From Datnioides undecimradiatus (taxonomy: Eukaryota > Chordata > Actinopteri > Lobotiformes > Datnioididae), in NCBI GenBank assembly GCA_008933995.1, contig WARS01000090.1, positions 3,398,425 to 3,462,424 on the forward strand: a stretch of DNA of 64,000 nt, read 5' to 3'. Positions 1 through 12,475 of this stretch are shown piece by piece; the stretch's first letter is position 1; each line of letters starts with the position of its first letter. The notes under the pieces were generated by a model that was not told the origin of the DNA, made no database searches, and worked only from the letters and a program-made list of their open reading frames with translations. Made by a program: the position numbers and the translations under genes.

Positions 1-766
1 TAACAAGCTAACAGGGTGGATGCACGTTGTATTACTGGGATTAGTAACTTCGATGTAATTGCTGAATTTCAAATTGTAATTCCTTATGCTAGGTGCTACA
101 GGAGGACAAGTAACTGCGGTGTGTAATTACAATAAGCTCAGAGTGTAAGGTCCCACATTCATGCCTGGTTTGTGCAATTCTTAATTATTTACTATGGTCG
201 CATTTCCACACAAGAAAACCTAAAGTAGGCCTGTAACTTAACAGAGTACTCTGATTTTAGAAAACACAAAACTGAAATCAATGGGAACAATAGATCTTCT
301 TTGTCAGGGTGCCCAGGTTCGGTCAGAGATTCCTACAGAGACACAGAGGTGTGATAAGCTCGCTTCTATCTTATACATTATATATCCAGCAATCAAATAA
401 ATGTATTAGACTATGTGCATCTCTCTTTTAAGCTTTTTCACTCCTTATTGAACAGAAGGGCGCCGGCTTTGTCTAACTTTCACCGAGAGCAACGCATCTT
501 TTCACGTATGGGAGCTGATAAGTGTATGTGAGGGGCCTCAAGACATGTGTTGGGGCTCTTATCTTTAGGTCTTCTCACTGACAAATGCTTTGACAACAAC
601 AACTGCAAAGCCTCTGGGGCATCGTACTATCTCAAAACAGAGACAGCATAGAGACACAACAGACGGTAAGGGCGTGCATTGCTTCTGGAAGACGTTGTCT
701 GTGGTTGAGCCTCATCTGCTCGTTCTGTATCCAAACCCAAATCAGGTGTTTTTGAAAAAGCTTGAT
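1..766. other. Upstream flank of the first gene
   Basis: AT-rich sequence with no exon I can support. An open frame in phase with the acetyltransferase runs back to an ATG at 590. Its composition is not protein-like and a plausible donor (GTAAGG) lies near 667, so this stretch is more likely 5' untranslated sequence. The promoter could not be placed. Confidence 0.4.
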
Positions 767-2881
767 ATGGAAGGACTAAAGGCCCAAAATGGACTCCAAA
801 CTATTGTTGTTCGTGAGTTCAAACCAGCGGACAAACCAGAGGTTCAGCTGATATTTTATGAAGGGCTGATGGAGATGATACCAGACACCGCCTTCAGAGG
901 TTTGAGACATCACCCTGAGAGTCTGCTGCTCTATACTGCCATGACGGGTACGTTTACAACACAAATCGCATATTTTTGCAAATGCCTGTGCAGCTTTACA
1001 AAAAAAAAAAAAGTATATATTTCTTTTTCTGGTCATATCTTGGGTCTTTGTGATGTCATTGAACATTTTGTTTGTTGTATTGTTCTCCTGCGTTGCTTCT
1101 GTGGCACCAATCCGGTGCCGTGGAGAGATTTAAAAGTACAACAACTTTAGCTTTTATTCACATTCAGCAGCTTCCCATATCTTTCCTCCGGCAGGTTTAA
1201 GTTTTATCATCACCATGTGTTGGTGGGTGATAGGACTCCTCCCTGCTATTGTGCTGTGTGGGCGCTACTTCTACAGCAGACGTGTGATCCATGGTTACCT
1301 GCAGCAGGCCATGAGCGGAGACATGGGAGACATCGAAGGCTTTTATATGAAATCATCAGGTACATGTTGTATCATTTAAATTTTAAAGGCACTACCCACT
1401 TCAGACTTACTATAATATAATAACTATATAAGGAGCTCTGAATATAATATAAAGATACCTCCAGGACAGTGTGAACCCAAAATTAGTGAGCGTTAAGTTC
1501 TAGTTCTTATGAATGACAAGTTCAATGCAAGTTCACAGGTTTCCAGTGAAGAGCACACAGTTACGAATCACATGCTCTTTCTCAGTTGAGCAATTTCACC
1601 ATAATTCTGAGGGCCTTGAAATATTCAGGAGGGTTAAATAATTAATTATCACTATAAAAACCAACAGTAATCTGCAAAAAACACGAGTGATGCATAAATC
1701 AATCAATCAATCCATCAACCAGTCACTCAGACTATATCCATATCTAATATATGTGTACACAAGCCAAGGAAACACTTTTGGAAAATCCACCAATTTGCAG
1801 TGAGATATCCCCAGAAGCAGGGTTATAAACAGATAAAATGTGGCCAATAAGAGCAAAAGATAAAATGATAAAATATGAAAAGAGAGCAGATTTATGGAAG
1901 TGAATAAAACCGGTAATAAAAAAGGCAGATACTTCAGTAAGAAAGTGAGATTATTAGTTTTATTTAAAAGTCACATTGTAGCCTCTTTGTCCACACTATT
2001 GTAGATATTGTTATGAATAGATCAACAAAGACCCGGACTCCAAAGTGTTTTGCAGATAAGATGGAGACAGGTTATCGATACTAAGAAACTGCAACACAGC
2101 TTCATATGATTAAAGGCTCTTACATACTACACTGAAAAGTCAGCACTCTTATTGCTGGGAAACGTCACACTCTTATTTTATTGTGATAATTACATGATAA
2201 TCATTGCACAAGTTGCACAGGTCACTGCATAAATACGAACCAGTCTAAAAAAGGCTTTCTGCATTGTCACTCACCAGTTCACTTGAACATTAAGGGTTCA
2301 CTTGACATTAGGACATCTGTATTACAGTCAGAGCTGAAAAGGATATTGTAATAGTATGATCAAGTTAGCTGGTAAGGCCAGCCATGTCTGCTTACTATGA
2401 AAAAAGCAGACTTAAAAGAAATCTCTTTCAAACTAAATGATTTTCCCTTTTCACTGTTGTTGTTTCGTCCTCGCCCTTCACCTCAGACTCTTGTCTGTGG
2501 GTAGCCGTGCTTGAAGGCAAAGTGGTGGGTGTCGTGGCAGCAGTTGGCCAGCGGAAGTCAGGAGGTGCTGTCGAGTTGCAGCGGATGTCTGTTGACCGGA
2601 GCTGTCGGCGGTGTGGGGTCGGCATGGCCCTGGGACGCAAGGTTCAGGAGTTTGCCGCCTCTCGCGGGTACTCCTCTGTTGTCCTGGGAACCACAGCGTA
2701 CACGCACGCCGCCCACAAGCTTTACCAGCGCCTGGGCTTCCGCTGTGTGGGGGTCACCAACGGGCACGCCACACTTGGTGCGAGGTGGTCCTTGCTGGAA
2801 CGACTCTTCTACAGGGTCCGCCATCATCACTACTGCCTTGATGTGCACAATAGCCAGACCAGTTCAGATGGACAACACTGA
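767..2881 (+). CDS. nat8l: NAT8L-like N-acetyltransferase (GNAT fold, membrane anchored)
   Basis: Three coding exons join in phase: 767-947, 1195-1359 and 2487-2881, giving 246 residues. Exon 1 has a sequence typical of N-acetylaspartate synthetase (TAFRGLRHHPESLLLY). Exon 2 has a hydrophobic hairpin-like segment (about residues 62-85), then RYFYSRRVI and DMGDIEGFYMK, again close to NAT8L. Exon 3 carries the GNAT core: WVAVLEGKVVGVVAA, then the acetyl-CoA loop RRCGVGMALGRKV, then VVLGTT and AAHKLYQRLGF. NAT8L makes N-acetylaspartate from aspartate and acetyl-CoA on ER or mitochondrial membranes; that substrate is inferred here from similarity. The protein is shorter than human NAT8L (about 300 residues) because the long N-terminal extension is missing. 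It may be a fish paralogue rather than the one-to-one orthologue. I chose the ATG at 767 because the family core begins soon after it; the ATG at 590 is the alternative. Confidence 0.8.
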
Positions 2882-5093
2882 CTTTAGTGGAAGTTATCAA
2901 CAGTCAACTATGGTTTCTGTAGACTATAACAACAATCTTTCTTATCTATAATCAAACAATCCTACTTGCCTAAACTGAAACAAGCCTACATTGTAGACCT
3001 GGCTGGTCTATACATATGAGGATATGATCACATGGGTCAGGCAGAGAAACCACCTATTTTCATATTTAGGTGTTGTATTTATTATGTTTGAATTATTATG
3101 TAAGCTAGTATTGAAATGCCTTAATATAAAACCAATATACATATATGACACAATAAATGTACTTTGTAAGCATACAGTATTACTGCAATGGTATGCGTGG
3201 TTATCCCCAGTGATGTCTGTGCTATTGTTTGACTGGATATGTTAGGTTTTCTCTTTATCACCTGTATCCATCTGTATTCATCTGCTGTACTCTGGTGTCT
3301 CTTGCAAAGGAGAACACGCCCTCAATGAGATTGAGGAGGTAGAGAAGCTTGTCCACTGAACATGGGCAGTTGTCAGTCACAGCTGGCATCCATGTGTCGA
3401 GCTGTCAATACCGTCCGCCACTGGGAATGCTCAATCCAGCGCCTGTACCACATCATGTACACAGATCGAGGAGTTTGATTTCCACGCTGGATCGGTGAGG
3501 CCCACGTTTTCCCGAGAGAGCGAAATAGATGCTCCCCTATGGTTGCACCTAAGGGGAGCCAGCTGAAAGAAGCAGCACATACAGGAAACGAAAAAAAAAA
3601 AAGCTAAATATCAAAGCAGAAGAGGTGGCATTACTCCCACCAAGCACCAGAAATGTTGGAGCATAAATTTCCCACAATCCTACAATTAGGTATCCTTATA
3701 TAAATTACCGTTAGCATACATACCATCAAGTTAAACATTTCAACAGTTGTGGGCTAGTAAAGTAGCATTTCGCTATCTGGTTCAGCTATGTAAACGTTGA
3801 GTCCTGTGGACAAAAGCTTTTACCAGCAGCTACACATAGAAACACATGCTAATGCAAGAGATGGTGCTAAAATACAGAATTTATATCATATAGAGGATGG
3901 TGATTTGATGTGATATTCACACAGGAACCTGATCAAGCATGAGTTGTTCACTTGGCGAAAGGCAATGGACCCATTAGAGCTTGATATTACTCCAATGGGA
4001 CGTGCTTTCCAAAAAGAGTCGGGGGTCTATACACTAAGAGTGATGTGGAAGCATAAAGCATTTTATTAATGGATTAACCGCATTATTCAAAAATATAAAA
4101 AAGATCAGGTTCATATTAAAATAATTAGAATATAAAGTAATGTTTAAAATGCCAAATTGCCACCATGGCACACGTTTTCTTTATGATCAAAATCATATTA
4201 AATAGAGTCTGCACATCATGGATTTACTGTGAGAGTGACTCTTTTGTTTGCTGGAACAAAACTAGACTCAGCCCTTTCTTCCATATCTTACTTGAAATGA
4301 AATTGCCGCGTTCAGCAGTATTGGGTTTTGTGAAATCTGTTCTTCCTCATATCTGCTCATCTGAACATGTGGTTCCTGTTGTGAAACCGCTGCCGCTCCA
4401 TTCAGAGCCGTGCGGTCTTCAAGAACTCGGTGGAGGCAGGTGTTTATTCCCACAAGAAACACAGACAAGTGATTTCAAAGCTGAGATCATGTTTCCTGCT
4501 AATCAGAAAAGCTTATCACGACCCCACAAATTATACTGAGATCAGTCTTTTACAGTTAATCCTGAGTTTAATTTCAGACCAATCCCTGACTAACTCGCTC
4601 GTAATTAGGAAGAAGGGAGGCTCTCACTCCGCCTACTGACCAACCCTCAATTTCTGATCATGCCACACCAGGACTGTGCTCTGCTTTTGCAGGGTGAAGA
4701 TTCAGGAAGCCAGGAAGGTTTTATTCTCTGAGATTTGTTAAAACACAGTCCCTTTATTATTCCAAAACCTGTGTGGCTGTGTTGTCATCTCTACGGGCAG
4801 AGGTAGGATTTACTTTGCTTATATTGTTGGTCGAAATCAGATACTATTAGCATTTATTGTCACACTTCTACGAAATTACAGTAAAACAAGTTTTTTTTTA
4901 TGGAATCAGCAGCAAAGAAGTAGAAGTTTTCAGTTAATACAATGCCCACGGTGTTATTATCTACGTCAACATGGAAGAGCACACGGGAGCAAACCATTAA
5001 TGACAGATAAACAATTGAGAGTGGCTTTGTCAGACATTAACACTATAGGTTTGTTTTCCTGGTTAGACCTCAGCACATGAAGTGAATGCAAGG
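2882..5093. other. 3' UTR and intergenic DNA
   Basis: Mostly AT-rich. A more GC-rich stretch near 3300-3560 has short open frames on the plus strand, including a 39-residue one from an ATG at 3361. I cannot match it to a known protein and splice signals around it are weak. The stretch from 3600 to 5090 shows no supported gene. It includes the upstream region of the lectin gene. Confidence 0.4.
3152..3157 (+). terminator. Polyadenylation signal AATAAA of the acetyltransferase gene
   Basis: Canonical AATAAA on the coding strand, about 270 bases after the stop codon. It is the first good signal downstream, so it is the likely end of this transcript. Confidence 0.45.
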
Positions 5094-8000
5094 ATGGCTG
5101 TCGAGTACCATGCTTCTACGATGACAAACATGGACATCGACAACAGTAAAATTGGCTATAAGCAACTGTTCACGGATCACAGCAAGCTCCAGTATTCAGG
5201 TAATGAAATAAGAACTTCGGTCCACTGATTAACTGCAATGTGTTGATAATAATATTTATCGGGCTGTTGCATTAATGGGATGAGAATCTTAGTTTTGTCA
5301 GATAACTGAACTTAAAGGAGGAGCCAGAAACAACAATGTTGCTGCAATTTAACTCTAACTATATATTGTAAAAATAAGTTAACGAAAGACCACGTACGCC
5401 TATTTAAAGTTAAACATGAAATAGTCCTAATTTTTCTATGACACGTCATGTTGACATCTCCCATGGTGCACATATAATCACTTAGTCAGCACTTTTGCTT
5501 GAAATTACTGCTATGCAACAACATTCAGTGCTGTAATAGAGATGAAGCACATAAGAAGTTCCTTAAAACACTCCAGCAGTTTGAAGTAAGTGTCTGCTTC
5601 TGTTCTCGCTGTCATTCAGTTTATGCATTGAGAAACAGCCCTTTCCGGATTGCCACAGTTTGCCTGGCTCTGCTGTCGCTTTGCCTGTTAGTTGGGGTCA
5701 TAGCTCAGAACGTCCACTGTGAGTCTTCCTCTTGGTTTTTTCTGTCAAATGTCCACATGTTTTGGAAAGTTTTTCCACCACGGTGCAGTGGTAAAAATCC
5801 CTGATTTACTGTTTTTGTCTCATCTCTGGCAGACCGAAACGTGGTGAATGAGAATCGCGACAGCCTCAAAGCCCTAGGCAAAGAGAAGGAGAGTCTGCAG
5901 GATGATGTGAAGACGTTGCAAAATGAGAAAAATTATCTTAAGATGGCACAAGGTTCCTTACAGGAGGAAAAAAATTCTTTATCAAAAAAGAACACCCAGA
6001 TCCAGACCAATAACAATTTACTGACTGAGGAAAGAAACAAACTTAAAATCAGTCAAACCGAGTTACAGAACAGTAATTCTGCTTTAACCAAAGACAAGGA
6101 AAACTTAAATATCAAGATAGACCAGTTGAATTACAATGTCAATTCCCTTTCTGTAGCCAAAAGCCTGCTGCAAAAACAATATGACACAGTGGTCAAACGC
6201 AAAAATGAGTTACAGGCCAATTATGACTCACTGACCAAAGACAGGGACAACTTACAGAACAAATACAATAATGTGACCAGATCAAAAGAGCAGTTGCAGT
6301 TGGATTACAACAACCTGATTAAGGATGTAGAGCATTTGCAGGACAGATACAATTCTTCTTCCTCTGAGAAAGACAAGCTGGCAAGCAGTCACCAAAACCT
6401 GACAGCAGCAAAAGACATCCTGCTGAACAATTACAACGTGCTTCTAAAAGCGGCCGATGAGCTGCGCGGCTCCTACGCGTCCTTGGTGGAGGAAAAACGT
6501 CAGCTCGAGAACAGCCACAAAAACGTAACTGCGGAACGAAACCTGCTGAAGATACAAAATGACAACCTGACTGCTGAGCGGGACCAGCTGCAGGCTAAAG
6601 TCGAGAACCTGACTGCGAAAATTCAAAGTAAGTAGAATACTGAAAGTGACGAAAAAGCCCTTCCATGCCATCTGATAAAAAGACAAATCTATTCCCTTTT
6701 TTACCCACTTTTGACATTATTATTATTGTTTTTATTGTTATTTATACACGAAAGTACTTTCCACCTCAGCGCCTGTAAATACTTTTGTCTCGATGTTCGG
6801 CTATTGATTAATAAATATAATATTTTGCATTTTTCAGCTAAAGTTTGCCTCGCGGGCTGGACCAAATTTCAACAGAGCTGTTACTACACTTCGGTTGGCA
6901 AGAAAACCTGGAGGCTGAGCAGAGAATTCTGTCAAGGCAGAGGAGGAGACCTGGCAATCGTCAACACTCAGGAGGAAATGGTTTGTGTGCACGCATTTGT
7001 CTATGTCTTACATGAGTGTACGTGCAGGTGCACAATTAATCAGGTTCCTCTAGACATTTGAGTTTGTTTAAGCTGCACTCATCAATATTTTCAGTCAAAA
7101 ACAGTCTTTTACGCGACAATATGTAACGTCAAAAAAGTTTTGTTTTTGTAGAGATGAGGGCGATCTTTGCTCCATGTAGCTTTGCAGCGTTTTTTTTTAG
7201 TTTATAAAACTTGATTGTAATAAATGTATACAAATGTTCCTGCAACACACGTGTGGGTATATGGGTGTGAACAGGTTATTTTTCTGTGTCTTTGGGTTAA
7301 ATTCAATTGTATATCGTCCACCTAATCAACACTAAAAATAATGAAAAAATAGAAAAATCGGAAACAAAACAGGGGACTTTTGATTTTTGTAATACACATT
7401 TGTATTTTTTTTTTTTTTTTTTGCTTTTGCAGGTTTTAGTCTATTAATTAAAGATACAGTACACGTTAGATTACTGCTGACCACTCTTTTAAACAGACAT
7501 AGCTTTTGTACTAGTTTATGGCATTTTTCAAACAACGCACCATTTAATTTTTTAGTTAATCATTATTATTTTTTTATATAAAAACGTACACCACTGAAAT
7601 TTGTAGTATAAGCTGCAAAAAAAGATTGGAAACAATTTATTATAGTATTTTTCAACCACGTGATCTTGATCTCCATCAGCTCCTCAGGGAAAAAAAGTTC
7701 CCTAGCTTAAAACAAAGTTGGATGTAACTTCATGTATAAAAATCCTCTGCAGTCATTTTTAAGTGCATGTCTTCTCTGTCATAGGCCTACATCAATGGCT
7801 TGTATTCAAGTGACAAAGAAGCCTGGATTGGGCTGACGGATGAGGGAGTAGAAGGGCAGTGGAAATGGGTGGATGGGACACCGCTGACCACAGCGTGAGC
7901 AACTACACTGATATCTTTACATTTCCAACCTCAAGACTCTGTGAAACGTTAACTTTGTTCACCCAAGGATGGAGCAATGCTCATTTATTTTGGCTGTCTC

Positions 8001-8153
8001 TCTGTGTCCTTCAGGTTTTGGGGTAAAAACCAGCCCAACAGCTTTGACGGGAGGAACCAGGACTGTGTGGAGTTCTGGCACCGCGATTCAGGGAATGGTG
8101 AATGGAATGACGAGAACTGTAACGTAGAGCAAAACTGGATCTGTGAGATGTAG
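5094..8153 (+). CDS. Type II membrane C-type lectin with long coiled-coil stalk (CD209/CLEC4-like)
   Basis: Six exons join in phase: 5094-5199, 5620-5718, 5833-6627, 6838-6980, 7785-7894 and 8015-8153 (463 residues). The short cytoplasmic tail contains GYKQLF, a YxxL-type endocytic signal. Exon 2 encodes one membrane segment ([17 protein letters not shown]). Exon 3 is a single 795-nt exon for a 265-residue stalk of heptads, with several N-glycosylation sites (NVT, NLT, NSS). Exons 4-6 encode a C-type lectin domain: [14 protein letters not shown], then [16 protein letters not shown], and finally EWNDENCN and WICEM. The three-exon split of the lectin domain and the type II topology fit the CD209/CLEC4/ASGR group, which bind sugars on microbes or serum glycoproteins. 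The sugar-specificity tripeptide is QPN, not the usual EPN or QPD. The WND calcium motif is kept. Orthology to one mammalian gene cannot be decided. Confidence 0.88.
5855..6620 (+). repeat. In-gene repeat: 14-residue coiled-coil units in the lectin stalk
   Basis: The stalk falls into units of two heptads, for example [42 protein letters not shown] and [14 protein letters not shown]. The C-terminal two thirds is an almost unbroken run of about ten such 14-mers. The N-terminal third mixes 14-mers with single 7-residue inserts (NTQIQTN, QTELQNS, IDQLNYN). This is tandem 42-nt growth with occasional 21-nt steps. Confidence 0.75.
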
Positions 8154-8568
8154 TTCTCCCGTGCAGAGAGGTCTACAGCTTTGGCTACCCATGCTGGCAA
8201 CTGTCTGGCACTGATGATCATTATGTAATATAACCGTATACAAAAAAAAAGTATTTTAGGGACTGCTGCCAGTAAATTAGAAATACATATTTGCTCAGAA
8301 ATCAGCATCAGATCAATGAACACACAACGGCAGCAGGGCACAGTTTGCGGTTGCTTTAAATGTCAGTAGCTAAAAGACAAGCTAGTGAAGTGCTGGATTC
8401 TTTTTGCTTTCAGCTGTGACGTCTTTTGTACCAGCTGGCCTGTACTAAGGTTCACACTGATGCATGGGGAAATAGACACCAGCAGCGTACCGTAGTATGC
8501 ATAACTCAATATATGTTATCAACCGTTCACACCTTTTATGTATTGATTCATGTAAACATGTAAAATCA

Positions 8569-8574
8569 AATAAA
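8569..8574 (+). terminator. Polyadenylation signal of the lectin gene
   Basis: AATAAA embedded in a short TAAA repeat, about 415 bases after the stop codon on the coding strand. It is the best downstream candidate. Confidence 0.4.
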
Positions 8575-10139
8575 TAAATAAAACAATTCACCTTGGGCAA
8601 GTTGTGCAATGAATCACACTAATTTGCCAAAATGATCAGCTCCAAATGCAGAGCACCAAAGAAACCTCATATCGTGGCCTGGTAACGTTAACTAGACGTT
8701 AGCATAGCGTGATGCTACGTGGCTAAGCACAGGACTGCAAAGCTCTTGCAAACGTGCAAGTGGTGATTTGGTTTATTTGCTGTTTGAGCTTTAGCGTTGA
8801 GATCTCTTTGTAGGTGTGTGGATCGTTGGCTCCACCACACCACTAAGTCGATGCTCCACACAGACGTTTCATTGCTGCTGATATGGTGATATTTTGCTTG
8901 TAGTGAATTATTAATGAGGGCTCCAAATCAATAGTTTAGTATATTTAATAAGACTAAATTAGCCATCCTTTCCTCTTTTGTAATTATGCTGCCCTGAAAG
9001 TCTCACATTTATATTATTTCTAACTGCCCAATAATAATAATAAAACTGCTGCACAGACCATGCACTGTGCTTTGAGCCCATGAGATCATCTCCAGCCTTG
9101 CTTAGTAAAACAGCATAATGTATAATTTTGCTTGAATCTCCTCCATCATTTGGCCCGGCAGTCCCACAGCCAGAAATCCTACTCATTCCTCTCCACAACG
9201 CCTTTGCATTTGCAGAAGAGTGTGTTCTTATCTTTCCCTCAGTGCTGTAGGTGTTTTATCTTCCTTCTTTGGAAAGACTTAATAAAGTGTTTAATTTATT
9301 GTGCACAGTAGTATATTAAAAAACAAAACAAAACAAAAAAACACTTTAGAATCAACATTCGCCCCCGCAAAACACGTTTTTCCTTACATAATTCAAATAA
9401 TCATTATCATTTAACTGCAGTAAGATGCATGAGATGAGAACTTTAATTAAATCAAATGTTATTCTCTTAATGTTTCCATTGTCATTTTAAGATGTGCGCC
9501 CAAAAGTATTGAGTTGCTTGTATCAATCGAGTATCTAACCTCATGTGATCTTGAAGGAACATGCACTCAACTTGTCATTTGAAGTTAGATTCACGGCAAA
9601 AGGGGCCGGTGCCTTTTAAAACAACACCTTTACTTGAAAGGAAACAAACATTTAGAGCAGAGCGATGTGGCCCTGTCATTAAACAATTAGAAGACAAAGA
9701 AAAAGGTAGGTGTTACAGCTGAAGTGTGGCGCGATTAAGCACACTGGTCCTCACTTGCCCATTAGTCCTGCCAATTTAAAGACAGCAGAGATCAGCAGAC
9801 AGTGCCAGTGGGCCTGTCTGAAGTATTACACCCTTGATGGGAAGGTACATAATTGTACGTTTTAGAGTTACACTGCTGTTTCCATTTGTGGCTTTCGCTG
9901 CATTACCTTCCTGTTTGGTATGAGCTGGTAATAAATTATTTGTGATGATACGTCTGAAACTTCCATTTTCATTGTTCTTCACTGAGGCTCCTGTGGCCGT
10001 CTTTCTATTTTCGGGAAGAACCAGATCACCGGTCTGTTAATGTCATCTGCCATTCAGCCTTTAGGGGAACAAGCAACTTCCGGTCTCCATTTGTTTCGAC
10101 AATGAGTGAAGTGGTGCATGTGGAATTAGACTACAGGTC

Positions 10140-10262
10140 TAAATGTCTTGTGTGGTTGCTCGCTGACATCTGTGTGTGTGTGTGTGTTAATGGATGAATG
10201 AATGTGAGGCAAACTGTAAAGTGCTTTGAATAAATGGGCCTTATCAGTGCAGTCCATTTACA
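10140..10262 (+). repeat. Dispersed teleost repeat fragment
   Basis: The sequence contains the series ACTGTAAAGTGCTTTGA, then CAGTGCAGTCCATTTAC, a hallmark of a very common short interspersed element of teleost genomes. The copy is diverged. I recognise the pattern from general knowledge of fish repeats but cannot assign a named family without a library search. Confidence 0.5.
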
Positions 10263-12424
10263 ATTTACGATGCAGTCCATTTAGGTCACTGACTCACCAA
10301 TGACGGAAACTAAATTGAATTAGTGCCTATTTCTTCATTCAGTGTTCACCGAACAAGAGGCTGAACCTTTATTTCAGTCCGGGCAAAGCAAAACAAAAAC
10401 TTTTTCTTTTTTTTTTTTTTTTTTAATCAAAAAGAGAGCTCACAACACATTTTATATATGGACTCACACAGACACTGACAGTCAACCGTGGCTGGGTGTG
10501 GGAGATGTCACATTCAGCCCACACAACCACACGTACACACATCCTCCCGCTATCTGTGTGTATTCATCTGTCTGTCAGTCTGTATCTCCACTACCCCACC
10601 CACTCAAACAGGTAGGTGGTGAGTTCTTAGTTTGGCCATGCTGTGTGGGTGCAGCTTCCATGTACACTGACACCACAGAGGTAAAATAAAATAAAATAAA
10701 AAAAACCCAAAAACATCTCTGCCTCACATTCTTCTGATTTACTTCACCGCACAACCTGTGGTCAGTCATTCTTCGTCCCATCTTTGAACCACATAAACAG
10801 TCTGTATACCTATTGATTTAAATGCAAGACGCAGCCAGTCAGAGTGACGTTGGTAAGAAAAGGATTTTTTGCAGATGAGTTTGTAGATCTGGTGGATTGA
10901 TGGCAAGAAACTGTGTCCAGCAGCAGCAGCAGCAGCAGCGCCACGGAAGGACGGTGGAGGAGTGTTGCAGTTGTAGCTGAATAGCAGGGACACCAATCTG
11001 CTGAAGATTTATATATGTATGTTTTCACTTTCCCTGCGCTTCCTGTCCTCCCCTAGCTCTGTTCAGTGCACACCTGTCTGCAATTAGCTTGTAATCTCTC
11101 CTAGCCTGCACCATCTGTGTTCAGAGTCTCTTTTACCTACAGTGTTTAAGCTCAACAACGCAATGGACTCACATGTATGCACAATATACCTCCCTTAACA
11201 CCCTTAAAACACATCATATAACATTGTTGTGTAACGAGTTAAACTAGATTTTCCTTTTCTCTAAATTTGAAATGTTATTTTCTGTGTATTACAACATCAT
11301 CTGGTGCTGTGGCGGCATTCATCCCATCGTATTTGCGTGTCCTGGTGCACGTGTGGCATGTCACAGAGCAAGCATGCCACCTTCACTGACATGCTGGGAG
11401 AAACAGACACCAGTGAGGTTGCTGCTAGAGCGTGAAGGATGCAATGGAGCGGTTCTACAAAACTGATTTTCATTGCAGTTAATATTTATAGTAAAAAGAG
11501 GCTGCGTGCATGTTCAGTATAAATGCCACAGAGACTCAGTGATTGGCAGGCTGGCAGGCAGGCAGTCTGACATTCACTGACAACTTGCAACTTGACCGGC
11601 GGTGAGAACATTCACAACTTAATCAGCCTGATCTGTTGTACAGGCTTACTTTTCAGTTGCTTGCTGAGTCATACGCTGAGCAAAAATGAAAAATGCAACC
11701 CTTTCGCTTTTCGCTTTGCTTTTCATGCGTTAAACAAACGATCCAGGGACGTTTTATGCGCACAAAAGGCTTGTTTCGCTCAAATGTTGTTGACAAATTT
11801 GTCCAGATCCCAAATTTGTCAGTGAGCACCTCCAACACTTCTTCCCGACAGATGTGGCGTATCAGGACGCTCATTAAACAGCATGATTATTACACAGGCG
11901 TGCTTTGGCCTTAATCCACTCTTCATGTAGCCCAACAGCCCTTATGAGGCAGTCGTCGATCTTGTCTTATTAACATCAATATTTCTGCAAGCAAACATCA
12001 TTTGCAAGTAGGCCAATGCGTAAATAGGTTGTTATTGACATTTACATAGTTAGACTGAGGCAGCATACTCTTATTCTCTCTGCAGCAGATGGACAATAAA
12101 GTAAATGACTCATTACGAATCAGTTTGTACCTGTACCTGTAAGTCATGCACGCACGCATGCACAAAGACACACCCAGACACACGCACACGCATATTGAAT
12201 TTCAAACAAAACACTGACAGTGAATGAGCCCCCGAACCGTTTAAATAATAATCATATGATTAGGTTGTGTAAAATACTTAAATGAAACAATTCCATGAAT
12301 TACAGAATGGCATTGTTTGAAGGATATAGCTTTCTTCTGGAGTGTGAGCTAGTTACATACACATAGTTACATATACAAAGGAGGAAGAGATCAGTAACTT
12401 TAATAATGCGAACCTCCCGCCCTC

Positions 12425-12475
12425 AAACGCATCACAGTCAGCTCTATCTGAGCACTGATTCACCAGGAGACTCAG
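12425..12475 (+). promoter_or_regulatory. Candidate untranslated first exon of the composite gene
   Basis: A GC-richer stretch ends in CAGGAGACTCAG followed by the donor GTAGGC at 12476. The first coding exon downstream begins after a clean acceptor (CTTTTCAG at 13834-13841), so an upstream untranslated exon is required somewhere. A STAT-type GAS half-palindrome, TTCCATGAA, lies upstream at 12291-12299. No full interferon-stimulated response element was seen nearby. The assignment is inference from splice grammar only. Confidence 0.3.

Noticed and set aside
590-766. N-terminal extension of the acetyltransferase from an ATG at 590
   Set aside because: The residues show no family similarity and a donor-like GTAAGG interrupts the stretch, so the start at 767 was preferred.
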